NCBI RefSeq assembly: GCF_032463525.1
Contig: NZ_CP135971.1
Span: 1,674,001 to 1,738,000, forward strand
DNA from: Pseudomonas sp. DTU_2021_1001937_2_SI_NGA_ILE_001
GTDB taxonomy: Bacteria; Pseudomonadota; Gammaproteobacteria; Pseudomonadales; Pseudomonadaceae
Direction of reading: 5' to 3'
Length of the DNA: 64,000 nt
This document shows, one piece after another, positions 54,757 to 64,000 of this stretch (its first letter is position 1; each line of letters opens with the position of its first letter). The translations under genes were made by a program, and so were the position numbers. The notes beneath the pieces were generated by a model. The model saw only the letters and a program-made list of their open reading frames with translations. It was not told the origin of the DNA and did not search any database.

Positions 54757-56718
54757 CTAGAGGCGGAAGTGCCCGACCATGCCTTTCAGTTGCGCGCCCA
54801 GGTTGGCCAACTGGGTACTGGATGCCGCGTTGCCCTGCATCGCCTGCGCCGACTGATCGGCACTGCTGCGGATGCTGGTGACGCTGCGGTTGATTTCCTC
54901 GGCGACCGAGCTTTGCTGCTCAGCCGCGGCGGCAATCTGCTGGTTCATCTGCTGGATGGTCGACACGGCGCTGGCGATGCTGCCCAGCGCGCTTTCAGTC
55001 TGCAACGCATCTTCCACTGCCAGCCGCACCAACTCGCCACTGCCCTGGATCTGCTCCACCGAGGCGCGGGCGCCGCTGCGCAAGCTGACCACCAGGTTTT
55101 CGATCTCTTCGGTCGAATGCTGGGTGCGCCGCGCCAGGGCACGCACCTCGTCGGCCACCACCGCGAAGCCGCGCCCCTGTTCTCCGGCGCGCGCCGCTTC
55201 GATGGCGGCATTGAGAGCCAGCAGGTTGGTCTGTTCGGCGACACTCTTGATCACCCCCAGCACCTGATCGATGTTCTGCACTTTCGCGCTGAGGTCCTCG
55301 ATGCTCTGGCTGGCCGAGGTCGACGAACGCGCCAGCGCCTCGATGCGCTGCATGCTCTGGCGCACCACCGCCTGACCACTGACCACCTTGTCGTCGGCAC
55401 TCTGCGCCGCCAGCGCGGCCTCTTCGGCATTGCGCGCCACATCGTGAACAGTGGCGGTCATCTGGTTCATGGCCGTGGCCACCTGCTCGGTCTCTTCGCG
55501 CTGGCTGTTGACCTCAAGGTTGGTCTGCTCGGTGACTGCCGACAGATCCTGGGCTGAGCTGGCCAGTTGCTCGATGCCCGATTGCAGACCGCTGACGATC
55601 TGGCTGAGGCCGGCGCTCATCTGTTGCATGGCCTCGAGCAGTTGACCGATCTCGTCGCGACGCTGCGCGTCGATGCGCCCGCTCAGATCGCCGGCGGCAA
55701 TACGCCGCGCCTGGTCGATGACCTGGCGCAACGGCGCGACGATCAGGCGGGTGATGAGCAGCGATGCGACCAGCCCTACCAGCAGGGCCGCCACCGAAGA
55801 AACGATGATGTACAGCGTGCCTGTGCCGATCTGCGCCTGCATCGACTGGTCTTCGGCCGAATACAAATGACGTACGCGGTCGGTCACCTGACGGGCGTTC
55901 TCCGCCAGTTGCCGGTCGATCAGCGCCTGGCGTTCCAGCAGCCCGGCGTATTCCTGGAGCTTTTCGTTGAAGTTGCCGATATGCCCGGTGACCTCACCCA
56001 TCACTGACTGGTAACCGGGGTCGTTGATCGCGGCCTTTAGCGTTTCGGCCAGGGCCCTGGCCTGCTCGGCCTCTTCGATATTGCCCTTGGGCACCTCGTC
56101 GCCGGCCGTGGCGCGGCGGCTCTTTTCCAGGCGGGTACGGGCCTGGTCGAGGGCCACCAGCATCAGGCGCCCGACCTGGCTGATACTGGCGGCCTGCTCG
56201 ATGAACTGCGCGCCGTCCTTGCCCTGGGAATCCTTGAGCGTCCAGGTGCCGTCATCGGTCAGGCCCGCGCGCAGCAGTTCAAGGCTGTTGGACACGCTGT
56301 CCACCGACCAGCTGGCCATCTCCAGGGCCAGGTCCTTGCTCTGGTTGATATCAACGACGGCATCGAACGACTGGCGATAGGCGGCCAGCGCCTGGCGCAC
56401 CTGGCTCATTACCTCGGCACTGGCTGGCGAACGGTCGCCCAGCAGCTTGGCCTGCTCATCGAGACCCTGCAGGCGGGTGTGCACCTGCTCAACCAGCTTG
56501 GGGTTGCTGGTCACCGCGTACGCCTGCTCCAGCAGGCGCACGTCGAGCAGTTCATCGTTGAGCGCGGACATCTGCTTGAGGCCGGTGAAATCCTGGCTGA
56601 TGTGCTGCAACGACCAGACGCCTACCCCAGCGACCAGTGCGGTCAGCAGCAATACCAGACCAAAGCCCAGACCAAGTTTGCGGGCCATCCCCAGGTTGGC
56701 GAATCCGGTCGACACCAT
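54757..56718 (-). CDS. chemoreceptor with HBM sensor domain (McpS-like)
   Basis: 653 aa. Membrane helix 1 ([20 protein letters not shown]), a long all-helical periplasmic domain of about 260 residues of the helical bimodular (HBM) type, helix 2 ([20 protein letters not shown]), HAMP ([20 protein letters not shown]), then the MCP domain with [21 protein letters not shown]. putida McpS and McpQ with this layout sense TCA-cycle acids; the ligand here is not known. Confidence 0.92.
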   Translation of the reverse strand: MVSTGFANLGMARKLGLGFGLVLLLTALVAGVGVWSLQHISQDFTGLKQMSALNDELLDVRLLEQAYAVTSNPKLVEQVHTRLQGLDEQAKLLGDRSPASAEVMSQVRQALAAYRQSFDAVVDINQSKDLALEMASWSVDSVSNSLELLRAGLTDDGTWTLKDSQGKDGAQFIEQAASISQVGRLMLVALDQARTRLEKSRRATAGDEVPKGNIEEAEQARALAETLKAAINDPGYQSVMGEVTGHIGNFNEKLQEYAGLLERQALIDRQLAENARQVTDRVRHLYSAEDQSMQAQIGTGTLYIIVSSVAALLVGLVASLLITRLIVAPLRQVIDQARRIAAGDLSGRIDAQRRDEIGQLLEAMQQMSAGLSQIVSGLQSGIEQLASSAQDLSAVTEQTNLEVNSQREETEQVATAMNQMTATVHDVARNAEEAALAAQSADDKVVSGQAVVRQSMQRIEALARSSTSASQSIEDLSAKVQNIDQVLGVIKSVAEQTNLLALNAAIEAARAGEQGRGFAVVADEVRALARRTQHSTEEIENLVVSLRSGARASVEQIQGSGELVRLAVEDALQTESALGSIASAVSTIQQMNQQIAAAAEQQSSVAEEINRSVTSIRSSADQSAQAMQGNAASSTQLANLGAQLKGMVGHFRL

Positions 56719-56855
56719 AGCCTCTCACTCCCCAGCAGAACTCCGTCCAGCATGCAGGTTCGCAATGCCAACAGCGAAGCACAAGACGCCAGTCGCGCAA
56801 CAGTGGCAAAAAGCTATGCGCAGGTCGTTTTCAGAATGCCTGCACCGATGACCGC

Positions 56856-57791
56856 CTAGCTGCGGAACAGCGTAGCGACTTGCAGGGTACCGGCATCGGC
56901 GTCCAACACCGCTTCGGTACCCAGCGGCACGGCCTGGTTGACCTGACCATGCCCCACCGGCAGGCCACCCAGCACCGGAATGCCCAGCCCGCCCAGGCGC
57001 TCCTGCAGCACGTGGGCGGGGGTAATGGCGCCCCCGGCACCGGCTGGCACGCTGAAGTCGCCCACGGCCACACCGGCCAGGCGCTGCAACAGACCGCAGT
57101 TACCCAGGTGGGTCAGCATGCGGTCGATGCGGTAGGCCGCTTCCCCAACATCCTCAAGCAGCAGAATGGCGCCTTCAAGATCCGGCATGAACGGCGTGCC
57201 GACGCAGGTGCCGAGTATCGCCAGATTGCCCCCCAGCAAACGCCCCGACGCGCGCCCTGACGTGCGCACGCTGCCAGTCGCAGCCTCGCGGTCGGCGAGC
57301 AGACGCACCGGCTCACGACTCATCAATACCTGGCGCAGGCCGTCGCCGTAGGGATTACCGGGTTGCAATTGGTTGGCCACCGGGCCATGCACGGTCGCCA
57401 GGCGGGCCTGGGCCCAGAGCAGGCCATGCAAGGCGGTGATGTCGGAAAAACCGACAACCAGCTTGGGGTCACGGTGCACTGCCGCCAGGTCGAGCTGGCC
57501 GAGAATACGCTGCACGCCATAACCGCCGCGATTGCAGATCACCGCGCGGATCTGCGGGTCCGCCAGGGCGTGGTTGAGATCGGCGAGCCGGTCGGCGTCA
57601 GTGCCGGCGTAGAAGGAGTGCCGCTCGAAGGCATGCGGGTACACCTTCGGCCGCAACCCCCAGTTTTCCAGCTCTGCGGCGGCCGCCTCGATGCGCGCGG
57701 GCTCCACCGGCCCGGCAGGCGAAACCAGCGCCACCGCATCACCGGGGCTTAATACAGAAGGGTGAAGGACAGGCGCAGGGGCAAGTGACAT
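56856..57791 (-). CDS. ldcA: LD-carboxypeptidase family (S66)
   Basis: 311 aa. Serine peptidase S66: nucleophile in LVVGFSDITALHGLLW (GFSD), Glu in AILLLEDVGEAAYRIDRML, His in GGLPVGHG. LdcA removes the terminal D-Ala of tetrapeptides in murein recycling; MccF in the same family cleaves microcin C. Start at 57791 (MSLAPAPVLHPSV). Length fits LdcA. Confidence 0.88.
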   Translation of the reverse strand: MSLAPAPVLHPSVLSPGDAVALVSPAGPVEPARIEAAAAELENWGLRPKVYPHAFERHSFYAGTDADRLADLNHALADPQIRAVICNRGGYGVQRILGQLDLAAVHRDPKLVVGFSDITALHGLLWAQARLATVHGPVANQLQPGNPYGDGLRQVLMSREPVRLLADREAATGSVRTSGRASGRLLGGNLAILGTCVGTPFMPDLEGAILLLEDVGEAAYRIDRMLTHLGNCGLLQRLAGVAVGDFSVPAGAGGAITPAHVLQERLGGLGIPVLGGLPVGHGQVNQAVPLGTEAVLDADAGTLQVATLFRS

Positions 57792-57930
57792 CGAAAACTT
57801 CCGGGCAGGCGGCAAAACTGCAATTTAGGGCAACCATCCCGCCAACTCAAGCCGGCTTCGGAGAACATGGCTTGCTGCGTAATCGATGAGCGACTTCAAT
57901 GACGACTCACGCCAATACCGAGGAACCGCC

Positions 57931-58935
57931 ATGAGCCCATTACCCAATCGCCGCTTCGTCCTGAACAGACGCCCTTCCGGGCTGGTGAGCCGGGACGACT
58001 TCGGCTTCGAAGAGGTACCCGTGGGCGAACCCGAAGACGGTCAGATCCTGGTGCGCAACCTGTACCTGTCGCTGGACCCGGCCATGCGCGGCTGGATGAA
58101 TGAAGGCAAATCGTATATCGAGCCGGTCGGCCTGGGCGAGGTCATGCGGGCGCTGGGCATCGGCGAAGTGATCGCCTCCCGGCACCCGCGCTTTGCGGTG
58201 GGCGACCATGTGCAGGGCGCACTGGGTGTGCAGGATTACTTCCTTGGCGCCCCCAAGGGCTTCTACCCGGTAGACCCGCAAGCTGCGCCGTTACCGCGCT
58301 ATCTGTCAGCCCTGGGCATGACCGGCATGACGGCCTACTTCGCCTTGCTGGAAGTCGGTCAGCCCCGCGAAGGCGAAACGGTGGTGATTTCCGGCGCAGC
58401 CGGCGCGGTGGGCAGCATCGCTGGGCAAATCGCCAAGCTCAAGGGCTGCCGAGTGGTGGGTATCGCCGGCGGTCCGGCCAAATGCCGCTCGCTGATCGAG
58501 GAACTGGGCTTCGATGCGGCCATCGACTACAAGAACGAAGACGTCGCCGCGGCATTGAAACGCGACTGCCCCAAAGGCGTAGATGTCTTCTTCGACAACG
58601 TTGGTGGGGAGATTCTCGACACGGTGCTGGCGCGCCTGGCGCCCAAGGCGCGGGTAGTGATCTGCGGCGCTATCAGCCAGTACAACAACAGCACACCTGT
58701 CAAAGGACCCGCCAACTATCTGTCGCTGCTGGTCAATCGCGCACGCATGGAAGGCTTCGTGGTACTCGACTACGCCGCCCGCTACGCCGAAGCGGCCCGG
58801 GAAATGGCCGGCTGGATCGCCGAGGGCCGCTTGCACAGCCGCGAAGATGTGGTCGAGGGCCTGGAAACCTTCCCCGAGACCCTGCTCAAGCTGTTCAACG
58901 GCGAGAACTTCGGCAAGCTGGTGCTCAAGGTCTGA
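57931..58935 (+). CDS. NADP-dependent zinc-less MDR oxidoreductase (CurA-like)
   Basis: 334 aa. Medium-chain reductase without zinc ligands: GMTGMTAYFALLEVGQP, Rossmann VVISGAAGAVGSIAGQIAKLK and FFDNVGGEILD. Matches the leukotriene B4 dehydrogenase/CurA group that reduces alkenal double bonds. GAGGA lies 7 nt upstream of ATG 57931. Confidence 0.9.
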   Translation: MSPLPNRRFVLNRRPSGLVSRDDFGFEEVPVGEPEDGQILVRNLYLSLDPAMRGWMNEGKSYIEPVGLGEVMRALGIGEVIASRHPRFAVGDHVQGALGVQDYFLGAPKGFYPVDPQAAPLPRYLSALGMTGMTAYFALLEVGQPREGETVVISGAAGAVGSIAGQIAKLKGCRVVGIAGGPAKCRSLIEELGFDAAIDYKNEDVAAALKRDCPKGVDVFFDNVGGEILDTVLARLAPKARVVICGAISQYNNSTPVKGPANYLSLLVNRARMEGFVVLDYAARYAEAAREMAGWIAEGRLHSREDVVEGLETFPETLLKLFNGENFGKLVLKV

Positions 58936-58951
58936 GCACGCGCGGCAGGTT

Positions 58952-59650
58952 TCAGGCCAGTTCGGCGACCACCGCCGCCAGGGCCTGGGCCGGGTCGGCG
59001 GCCTGGCTGATCGGCCGACCGATCACCAGATAGTCGGAACCGGCCTCCAGGGCCTGGCGCGGGGTCAGGATACGGCGCTGGTCGTCTTGGGCGCTGCCGG
59101 CCGGGCGAATGCCAGGCGTGACCAGCTGCAGCGACGGGTGCGCGGTCTTCAGCGCCCGGGCTTCCTGGGCCGAACACACCAGGCCATCCATGCCGGCCTT
59201 CTCGGCCAGGGCCGCCAGGCGCAGCACCTGCTCCTGCGGCTCGATATCCAGGCCGATACCGGCCAGGTCTTCGCGCTCCATGCTGGTCAGCACGGTCACG
59301 CCGATCAGCAGGGGCTGCGGACCACTGCGCTGCGCCAGCACCTCGCGGCACGCCTGCATCATGCGCAGGCCGCCGGAGCAATGCACGTTGACCATCCATA
59401 CGCCCATCTCGGCAGCCGCGCGCACGGCCATGGCGGTGGTGTTGGGAATGTCGTGAAACTTGAGGTCGAGGAATACCTCGAAACCGCGCTCGCAGAGGGT
59501 CGCCACGATGCCCGAGGCGCTGCTGGTGAACAGCTCCTTGCCGACCTTGACCCTGCACAGCTTCGGATCGAGCTGATCGGCCAGCTTCAGGGCGGCTTCT
59601 CGGGTCGGGAAATCCAGGGCGACGATGACAGGGGTCTGGCAAGCGGACAT
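58952..59650 (-). CDS. pyrF: orotidine 5'-phosphate decarboxylase
   Basis: 232 aa, full length. Catalytic [12 protein letters not shown] (Asp-Lys-Asp triad) and VIVALDFPT start. Converts OMP to UMP, the last step of pyrimidine synthesis. Convergent with the reductase gene. Confidence 0.96.
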   Translation of the reverse strand: MSACQTPVIVALDFPTREAALKLADQLDPKLCRVKVGKELFTSSASGIVATLCERGFEVFLDLKFHDIPNTTAMAVRAAAEMGVWMVNVHCSGGLRMMQACREVLAQRSGPQPLLIGVTVLTSMEREDLAGIGLDIEPQEQVLRLAALAEKAGMDGLVCSAQEARALKTAHPSLQLVTPGIRPAGSAQDDQRRILTPRQALEAGSDYLVIGRPISQAADPAQALAAVVAELA

Positions 59651-59792
59651 GAGCGGGTTCTCAGCAAGTCGAAATCGGCGCGCATTGTAGCCGATCTGGC
59701 CGTATGGCGGTGCACAACCTGTACCACCGGCATACACTTGAACCATCGGGCGCTGTCGTGGCTCAAAATGTCATCACCACAAGGAGTGCGCT

Positions 59793-59960
59793 ATGCCCTG
59801 GTATGCCTGGTTGATTCTCATCGTGGCGATCGGCTCCATCGTCGGCGGCTTGCTGCTGTTGCGTGACACCGCGCAAAAGCTGCCGCTGACCGAGGAGCAG
59901 CTCAAGCGGGTCCATGAACGCAACGCAGAAATGGACGCGAAGGAAGCCAAGGATCGCTGA
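59793..59960 (+). CDS. DUF2897 family small membrane protein
   Basis: 55 aa: MPWYAWLILIVAIGSIVGG, a single helix, then a charged tail (LTEEQLKRVHERNAEMDAKE). Matches the small DUF2897 family. AAGGAG lies 6 nt upstream of the ATG. A GC-rich inverted repeat follows (59970-59992). Confidence 0.8.
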   Translation: MPWYAWLILIVAIGSIVGGLLLLRDTAQKLPLTEEQLKRVHERNAEMDAKEAKDR

Positions 59961-60200
59961 CCCTCCCACCGGGCGGCCCTCGGCCGCCCGTCTTCGAATA
60001 CTCCTCTGCAGCGCGTCATCGCGCTTCCTATGGCCTCGGCACTGTCGGCACCCGCCGCCCGGCGTGCCAACCGGCGGGGAAAAGGCACCTTTGCCCACCC
60101 CTAGGGTCAATCCGGGAACGCAGCCAGGCACAAGGCGGCGAACATGGCTACGCTGGAGGCTGTCGCCTGTATATCGAAACCGTTGGATGGGAGCTTTGAA

Positions 60201-60743
60201 ATGCCGCATTGGCTGGTGATTGACCTGGAAGCCACCACCGAGGAAGGCGGTTGGCCGGTCACCGAGATGGAAATCATCGAAATAGGCGCGACGCTGGTGA
60301 ACCAGGACGGCCGTGAGCTGGACCATTTCGAGCGCTTCGTGCGTCCGGCACGGCGCCCGCTGCTGACCCAGTTCTGCAAGGACCTGACCCACATCGCTCA
60401 GCACAACATCGACACGGCCGAGCCCCTGGAGAGCGTCTGGCCCCAGTTCGAACGCTGGCTGGGCCATCACCGCGCACGAGTGGTGGGCTGGGCCAGCTGG
60501 GGCGACTACGACCATCATCAACTGCAGGAGGAATGGCGCAGCCATCGCCTCGACAGCTCGCTGCGCCAGATGCCCTACGTCAACCTCAAGCACCGCTTCG
60601 CCCAGGCGCGCCAGCTGCAGCGACCGGTAGGACTCAACAGCGCCCTGCAACTGGCCGGCATGCACTTCACCGGCCAGCAGCACCGGGCCCTGGTCGACGC
60701 CCGCAACACCGCACGCCTGCTGCCGCTGATCCTGCCGGCCTGA
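60201..60743 (+). CDS. DEDDh 3'-5' exonuclease
   Basis: 180 aa. Exo [11 protein letters not shown] (Asp-Glu), Exo [19 protein letters not shown] (Asp) and Exo [17 protein letters not shown] (His, Asp). This is the ERI-1/KapD-like small exonuclease group acting on RNA or DNA ends. GGAG sits 8 nt before ATG 60201. Confidence 0.87.
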   Translation: MPHWLVIDLEATTEEGGWPVTEMEIIEIGATLVNQDGRELDHFERFVRPARRPLLTQFCKDLTHIAQHNIDTAEPLESVWPQFERWLGHHRARVVGWASWGDYDHHQLQEEWRSHRLDSSLRQMPYVNLKHRFAQARQLQRPVGLNSALQLAGMHFTGQQHRALVDARNTARLLPLILPA

Positions 60744-60813
60744 CAGGCGTGACGTCGACCAGAGCCTTGTGCATACTGGCCGGCCCTATTTTCAGCCTCT
60801 GCAAGGAACCCGC

Positions 60814-61095
60814 ATGTTCAAGGTCAACGAATATTTCGACGGCACCGTCAAATCCATCGCCTTCAGCCAGGCCGAAGGCCAGGCCACCATCGGTGTGATG
60901 GCTGCCGGTGAATATGAATTCGGCACTGCCCAGGCCGAGATCATGCACGTCATCTCCGGTGAGCTGGTGGTCAAGCTGCCGGGCAGCGACGCCTGGGAAA
61001 CCTTCGCCAGCGGCAGCCGTTTCAACGTGCCCGCCAACAGCAAGTTCCAGCTCAAGGTCAGCGTCGATACCGCCTATCTGTGCGAATACCGCTGA
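60814..61095 (+). CDS. ppnP: pyrimidine/purine nucleoside phosphorylase PpnP
   Basis: 93 aa cupin: [37 protein letters not shown] and [13 protein letters not shown]. Same length as E. coli PpnP (YaiE), which splits nucleosides with phosphate. Good ribosome site (AAGGA). Confidence 0.92.
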   Translation: MFKVNEYFDGTVKSIAFSQAEGQATIGVMAAGEYEFGTAQAEIMHVISGELVVKLPGSDAWETFASGSRFNVPANSKFQLKVSVDTAYLCEYR

Positions 61096-61106
61096 ACCCA
61101 CACCCT

Positions 61107-61128
61107 GGCAGGGCCGTTCGGCCCTGCC
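61107..61128. terminator. hairpin between ppnP and the ABC exporter gene
   Basis: Perfect 9-bp stem GGCAGGGCC / GGCCCTGCC, loop GTTC; no T run. Between convergent genes. Confidence 0.5.
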
Positions 61129-61148
61129 GCATGCGCCACTGACCGGCG

Positions 61149-62915
61149 TTACCCTTCGAGATTGAATTGCAGCGCCGCCAGCCGTGCGTAGAGCGGGCTG
61201 CTGTCGATCAGTTGCCGATGGCTGCCGATGGCCACCAGCCGCCCATGCTCCAGCACGGCGATACGGTCGGCGTTCTGGACGGAGGCCAGGCGGTGCGCGA
61301 TGACCAGCGTGGTACGCCCCTGCATCAGGCTCGGCAAGGCCTGCTGGATCAGGTGCTCGCTCTGTGCATCCAGCGCGCTGGTGGCTTCGTCGAGCAACAG
61401 GATCGGTGCGTCCACCAGCACCGCCCGGGCGATGGCCAGGCGTTGCTTCTGGCCGCCAGACAGACCCAGCCCGCCCTCCCCCAGCCGCGTGTGGTAGCCG
61501 TCCGGCATCTGGCTGATGAACTCGTCGGCATGGGCGACACGTGCAGCGGCGCGCACCTGCTCGTCACTGGCATCCGGCCGCCCGTAACGGATGTTGTCGG
61601 CGATGCTGCCGAAAAACAGCGCCGGGTTCTGCGACACCAGGGCGAAGTGCCGACGCAGCTCAAGCGGATCGAGTTGCCGCAACGCCACGCCCTCAAGGCT
61701 GATCTGCCCCTGCTGCGGGTCGTAGAAACGCAGCAGCAGGTCGAACAGCGTCGACTTGCCCGCCCCCGAAGGGCCGACCAGCGCCAGGGTTTCGCCCGGT
61801 TCGACGTTCAGGTTCAGGTCATCGATCACCATGCGCTCGGGCCGCGACGGATAGGCGAAGCTCACACCCTGCAGCGCCAGACGCCCGACAATGCGCTCTG
61901 ACAAGGCCTCAGGGACCGGCTGCGGCGCGCGCACTTCGCTGCGTGCCTGGAGCAGTTCACCGATACGCTGCGCCGCGCCGGCCGCGCGTTGCAGCTCGCC
62001 GATCACTTCGCTGATGGTGCCGAACGAGGTGCCGACCACCAGGGCGTAGAACACGAAGGCTGCCAGCTCGCCATTGCTGATCCGCCCTTCGATGACATCC
62101 ATGCCACCGACGCGCAGCATGACCGCCACGGCGCCCAGCACCAGGACGATGACCAGGGTGATCAGCCAGGCACGCTGCAGGATGTGCCGCCGCGCGGTAG
62201 CAAACGCCTGCTCCACGGTGCTGGAAAACTGCTGGCGGTCCAGCGCCTGATGGTTGTAGGCCTGTACGGTCTTGATCTGCCCCAGGGTCTCGGCGACGTA
62301 GCTGCCGACCTCAGCGACGCGGTCCTGGTTCTGTCGTGACAGGCGCCGTACCCGGCGCCCGAAGATCAGGATCGGCGCCAGCACCAGCGGCAGCGAGATC
62401 ACCACGATGCTGGTCAACCGCGGGTTGGTAACGAACAGCAGCACGATGCCCCCGGCCACCATCAGGGCACTGCGCAGGAACATCGATAACGACGAACCCA
62501 CCACCGACTGCAACAGCGCGGTGTCGGCGGTCAGCCGGGACTGGATTTCCGAGCCGCGGTTGTGCTCGAAGAAACCAGGATGCAGGTCCAGCAGATGGGC
62601 GAACACCGCCCGTCGCACGTCGGCCACCACCCGCTCGCCGATCCACGACACCAGATAGAAACGGATGAAGGTGCCGGCAGCCAGCCCCAGGGTCAGCACG
62701 CCGAACACGGCGATGGAACGATTGAGCAGTTCGGGAGAGCGGGTCATGAAACCCTGGTCGACCAACAGGCGAATGCCCTGCCCCATGGACAGGGTAATGC
62801 CGGCAGTGACGATCAGCGCCAGCAGGGCGGCGCCGACCCGCCAGCGATAAGGTGACACGAAGCGCCAGGCCAGGCCGAGGGCCTGGCGCCGGCTGTCGTA
62901 CGATGCTGAAACCAT
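61149..62915 (-). CDS. MsbA-like ABC exporter (fused permease and ATPase)
   Basis: 588 aa. Six membrane helices (about 20-310), then the nucleotide-binding domain: Walker A GPSGAGKST, signature LSGGQKQR, Walker B ILLLDEATSALD, H-loop VIAHR. This half-transporter works as a homodimer and exports lipids or drugs. Start at 62915 (MVSASYDSRRQ); the frame further upstream does not look like coding sequence. Confidence 0.9.
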   Translation of the reverse strand: MVSASYDSRRQALGLAWRFVSPYRWRVGAALLALIVTAGITLSMGQGIRLLVDQGFMTRSPELLNRSIAVFGVLTLGLAAGTFIRFYLVSWIGERVVADVRRAVFAHLLDLHPGFFEHNRGSEIQSRLTADTALLQSVVGSSLSMFLRSALMVAGGIVLLFVTNPRLTSIVVISLPLVLAPILIFGRRVRRLSRQNQDRVAEVGSYVAETLGQIKTVQAYNHQALDRQQFSSTVEQAFATARRHILQRAWLITLVIVLVLGAVAVMLRVGGMDVIEGRISNGELAAFVFYALVVGTSFGTISEVIGELQRAAGAAQRIGELLQARSEVRAPQPVPEALSERIVGRLALQGVSFAYPSRPERMVIDDLNLNVEPGETLALVGPSGAGKSTLFDLLLRFYDPQQGQISLEGVALRQLDPLELRRHFALVSQNPALFFGSIADNIRYGRPDASDEQVRAAARVAHADEFISQMPDGYHTRLGEGGLGLSGGQKQRLAIARAVLVDAPILLLDEATSALDAQSEHLIQQALPSLMQGRTTLVIAHRLASVQNADRIAVLEHGRLVAIGSHRQLIDSSPLYARLAALQFNLEG

Positions 62916-63098
62916 GAACTCTGACCGCCTGTGGTACTCACATGAAAGGCCAAGGCTACACTGGCCTTGCCCAAGCGTCTGCCGCAAGACGGGAAGTCGA
63001 CCGGTGGAGCCGGAACCAGGCCAACGACCGTGGGCTGTCATGGCACGGTCATCCTGGGTGATTAAGTTTGAATGCAACACCTGATGAGGAGACGGACC

Positions 63099-63287
63099 AT
63101 GAGCTTGCAAACGCACGGCAACCGAGTCGAGGTCATCCGCACCCAACCCGGCCAACCGGTCGGCGGTGCAATCCTGGATGAAAACGGTCAGGAAACCCCG
63201 ATCACCGAGGCGATGGTGCAGCAGGCCTGCCAGGAATGCGACCAGCACTGGGTGACCCCGGAGCACGCCGCAGAACATACGGACTGA
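63099..63287 (+). CDS. small PA1571-like protein
   Basis: 62 aa: GGAILDENGQETPITEAMVQ then QACQECDQHW. Similar in pattern to the small Pseudomonas family named after PA1571; function unknown. GGAGA lies 7 nt upstream of the ATG. A terminator follows at 63306. Confidence 0.75.
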   Translation: MSLQTHGNRVEVIRTQPGQPVGGAILDENGQETPITEAMVQQACQECDQHWVTPEHAAEHTD

Positions 63288-63305
63288 AGCGTCCGGCCCT
63301 CGAAG

Positions 63306-63328
63306 ACCCGGCCCTGTGCCGGGTTTTT
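63306..63328 (+). terminator. terminator of the 62-aa gene
   Basis: ACCCGGC / GCCGGGT stem with a 5-nt loop and five T residues. Confidence 0.8.
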
Positions 63329-63344
63329 CATGCCCGGCGCTAGC

Positions 63345-63472
63345 GAATACCGTGGGAGCGAGCTTGCTCGCGAAGGCGGCGTCACGTTCACAGCCAACTC
63401 AGCGACCTTGCCAGCTTTTCGCGAACAAGCTCGTTCCCACAAAGCCGTAAAGCGCTTGATCGAACAGTATTG
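63345..63472. repeat. REP composite D
   Basis: GTGGGAGCGAGCTTGCTCGCGAA ... TTCGCGAACAAGCTCGTTCCCAC, right end CGAACAGTATTG. It is an inverted copy of unit 1 of composite A (shared inner GGCTGTGAACGTGACGC, read on the minus strand). It reaches to 4 bp from the pdxB stop. Confidence 0.87.
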
Positions 63473-63475
63473 GAC

Positions 63476-64000
63476 CTAACCGAGCTGAGTGCCCAGCGCG
63501 GTCATCCATTGGCGCAACTGAGCCAGCGCCTCGCCATCGCCTTCCAGCCGCACCCGCAACGCGTCGATCTCGCGGCGCGGCGGGTAATGCTTGCGCAGCG
63601 CGTCGAAGGCCTGACGCTGGCTGTGCACATCGCCTTCCAGCGTGCGTCGGAAATCGGCATCGTCACGGCGCGGGTCATAGACACCCCGGCAGACCATCGC
63701 CAGGGCCCAGGCCGGGTCGCTGGCGCCGTCCAGGGTCACCTGGGCCAGCCAGGGACGCGGCAGCAGGTCGTGCAGACGAATGCTCGGCGCCACACCGAGG
63801 AAGCGGCACAGGGCCTGGTAGATCTGCTCGGTACCGCGCTGCCGGCCATCCAGGCTGTAGCCGGCAATGTGTGGCGTGGCCAGGGTGCAGAGTTCGGCCA
63901 GCGGCACATGCACCTGTGGCTCGCCCTCCCAGACATCCAGCACCGCCTGCAGGTCGTCACGCTCCAGCATCACCTCGTAGAGCGCCTGGTTGTTCACCAC
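63476..64000 (-). CDS. pdxB: erythronate-4-phosphate dehydrogenase, C-terminal part
   Basis: C-terminal 174 residues; the gene begins beyond the right edge. [14 protein letters not shown] and [20 protein letters not shown] are from the D-2-hydroxyacid dehydrogenase catalytic region; [20 protein letters not shown] holds the catalytic His. The following dimerisation domain is specific for PdxB. It acts in pyridoxal phosphate synthesis. Confidence 0.93.
   Translation of the reverse strand: MVNNQALYEVMLERDDLQAVLDVWEGEPQVHVPLAELCTLATPHIAGYSLDGRQRGTEQIYQALCRFLGVAPSIRLHDLLPRPWLAQVTLDGASDPAWALAMVCRGVYDPRRDDADFRRTLEGDVHSQRQAFDALRKHYPPRREIDALRVRLEGDGEALAQLRQWMTALGTQLG

Overview
The window is chromosomal DNA of a Pseudomonas, most likely from the P. 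putida group. It is GC-rich apart from one island. Supporting this are the gene families present (DUF2789, DUF3509, alpha-E/ATP-grasp/transglutaminase cluster, HBM-type chemoreceptor), the aroC-prmB-smrB neighbourhood, and several copies of putida-type REP palindromes (GGGAGCGGCTTTAGCCGCGAA and GCGAGCTTGCTCGCGAA). Both ends cut genes: mrpD loses its 5' end on the left and pdxB its 5' half on the right.

Layout. 1-1932: end of an Mrp-type Na+/H+ antiporter operon (D-E-F-G, all overlapping). 1960-9745: small conserved genes, an orphan DUF2235 phospholipase of the type VI effector kind, two chemoreceptors, a DksA-like protein with half its zinc ligands and an IolB-like cupin. 9758-12767: ybhN-clsB-ybhP-like cardiolipin synthase operon. 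12981-17227: secreted and membrane proteins, cytochrome b561, and a 723-aa exported protein coupled to a DUF3142 protein. 17347-17436: tRNA-Ser(GGA).

17413-23065 is a 5.65-kb genomic island inserted in the 3' end of that tRNA and bounded by an exact 28-bp direct repeat. It has no integrase. It carries degraded phage tail DNA, then two divergent low-GC genes. Both encode proteins with an RN-x3-H (RX4H) motif typical of HEPN ribonucleases; one has the architecture of ApeA-type anti-phage proteins, the other I do not recognise. A dense cluster of GGTAAT/ATTACC motifs lies at the right end. This is the most likely place for an undescribed (defence) system.

23224-31208: conserved hypotheticals, an 11-residue-repeat secreted protein, cytochrome c, crotonase, CorA, a glutamine amidotransferase and a cysteine-free rhodanese. 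31254-34438: transglutaminase/alpha-E/circularly permuted ATP-grasp operon. 34600-41219: a possible sRNA, RraB, an LTA-synthase-like sulfatase, a ZIP transporter, an ankyrin protein and a DUF3509 gene behind a good sigma-54 promoter. 41321-51392: LuxR solo, an acireductone-dioxygenase-like cupin lacking a metal ligand, MFS, aroC, hydrolase, prmB, isochorismatase-like, smrB, folE and a glutaredoxin-like gene. 51482-54536: aminotransferase divergent from a MarR regulator, with two palindromic operators between them, then BenE. 54757-64000: HBM chemoreceptor, LD-carboxypeptidase, CurA-like reductase, pyrF, DEDDh exonuclease, ppnP, MsbA-like ABC exporter and pdxB.

Most of the window is ordinary housekeeping and accessory metabolism. 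A recurring feature is small enzymes of known families that have lost a key catalytic or metal-binding residue (DksA-like, IolB-like, ARD-like, rhodanese, isochorismatase-like). Functions are inferred from sequence reading alone; no database search was run.
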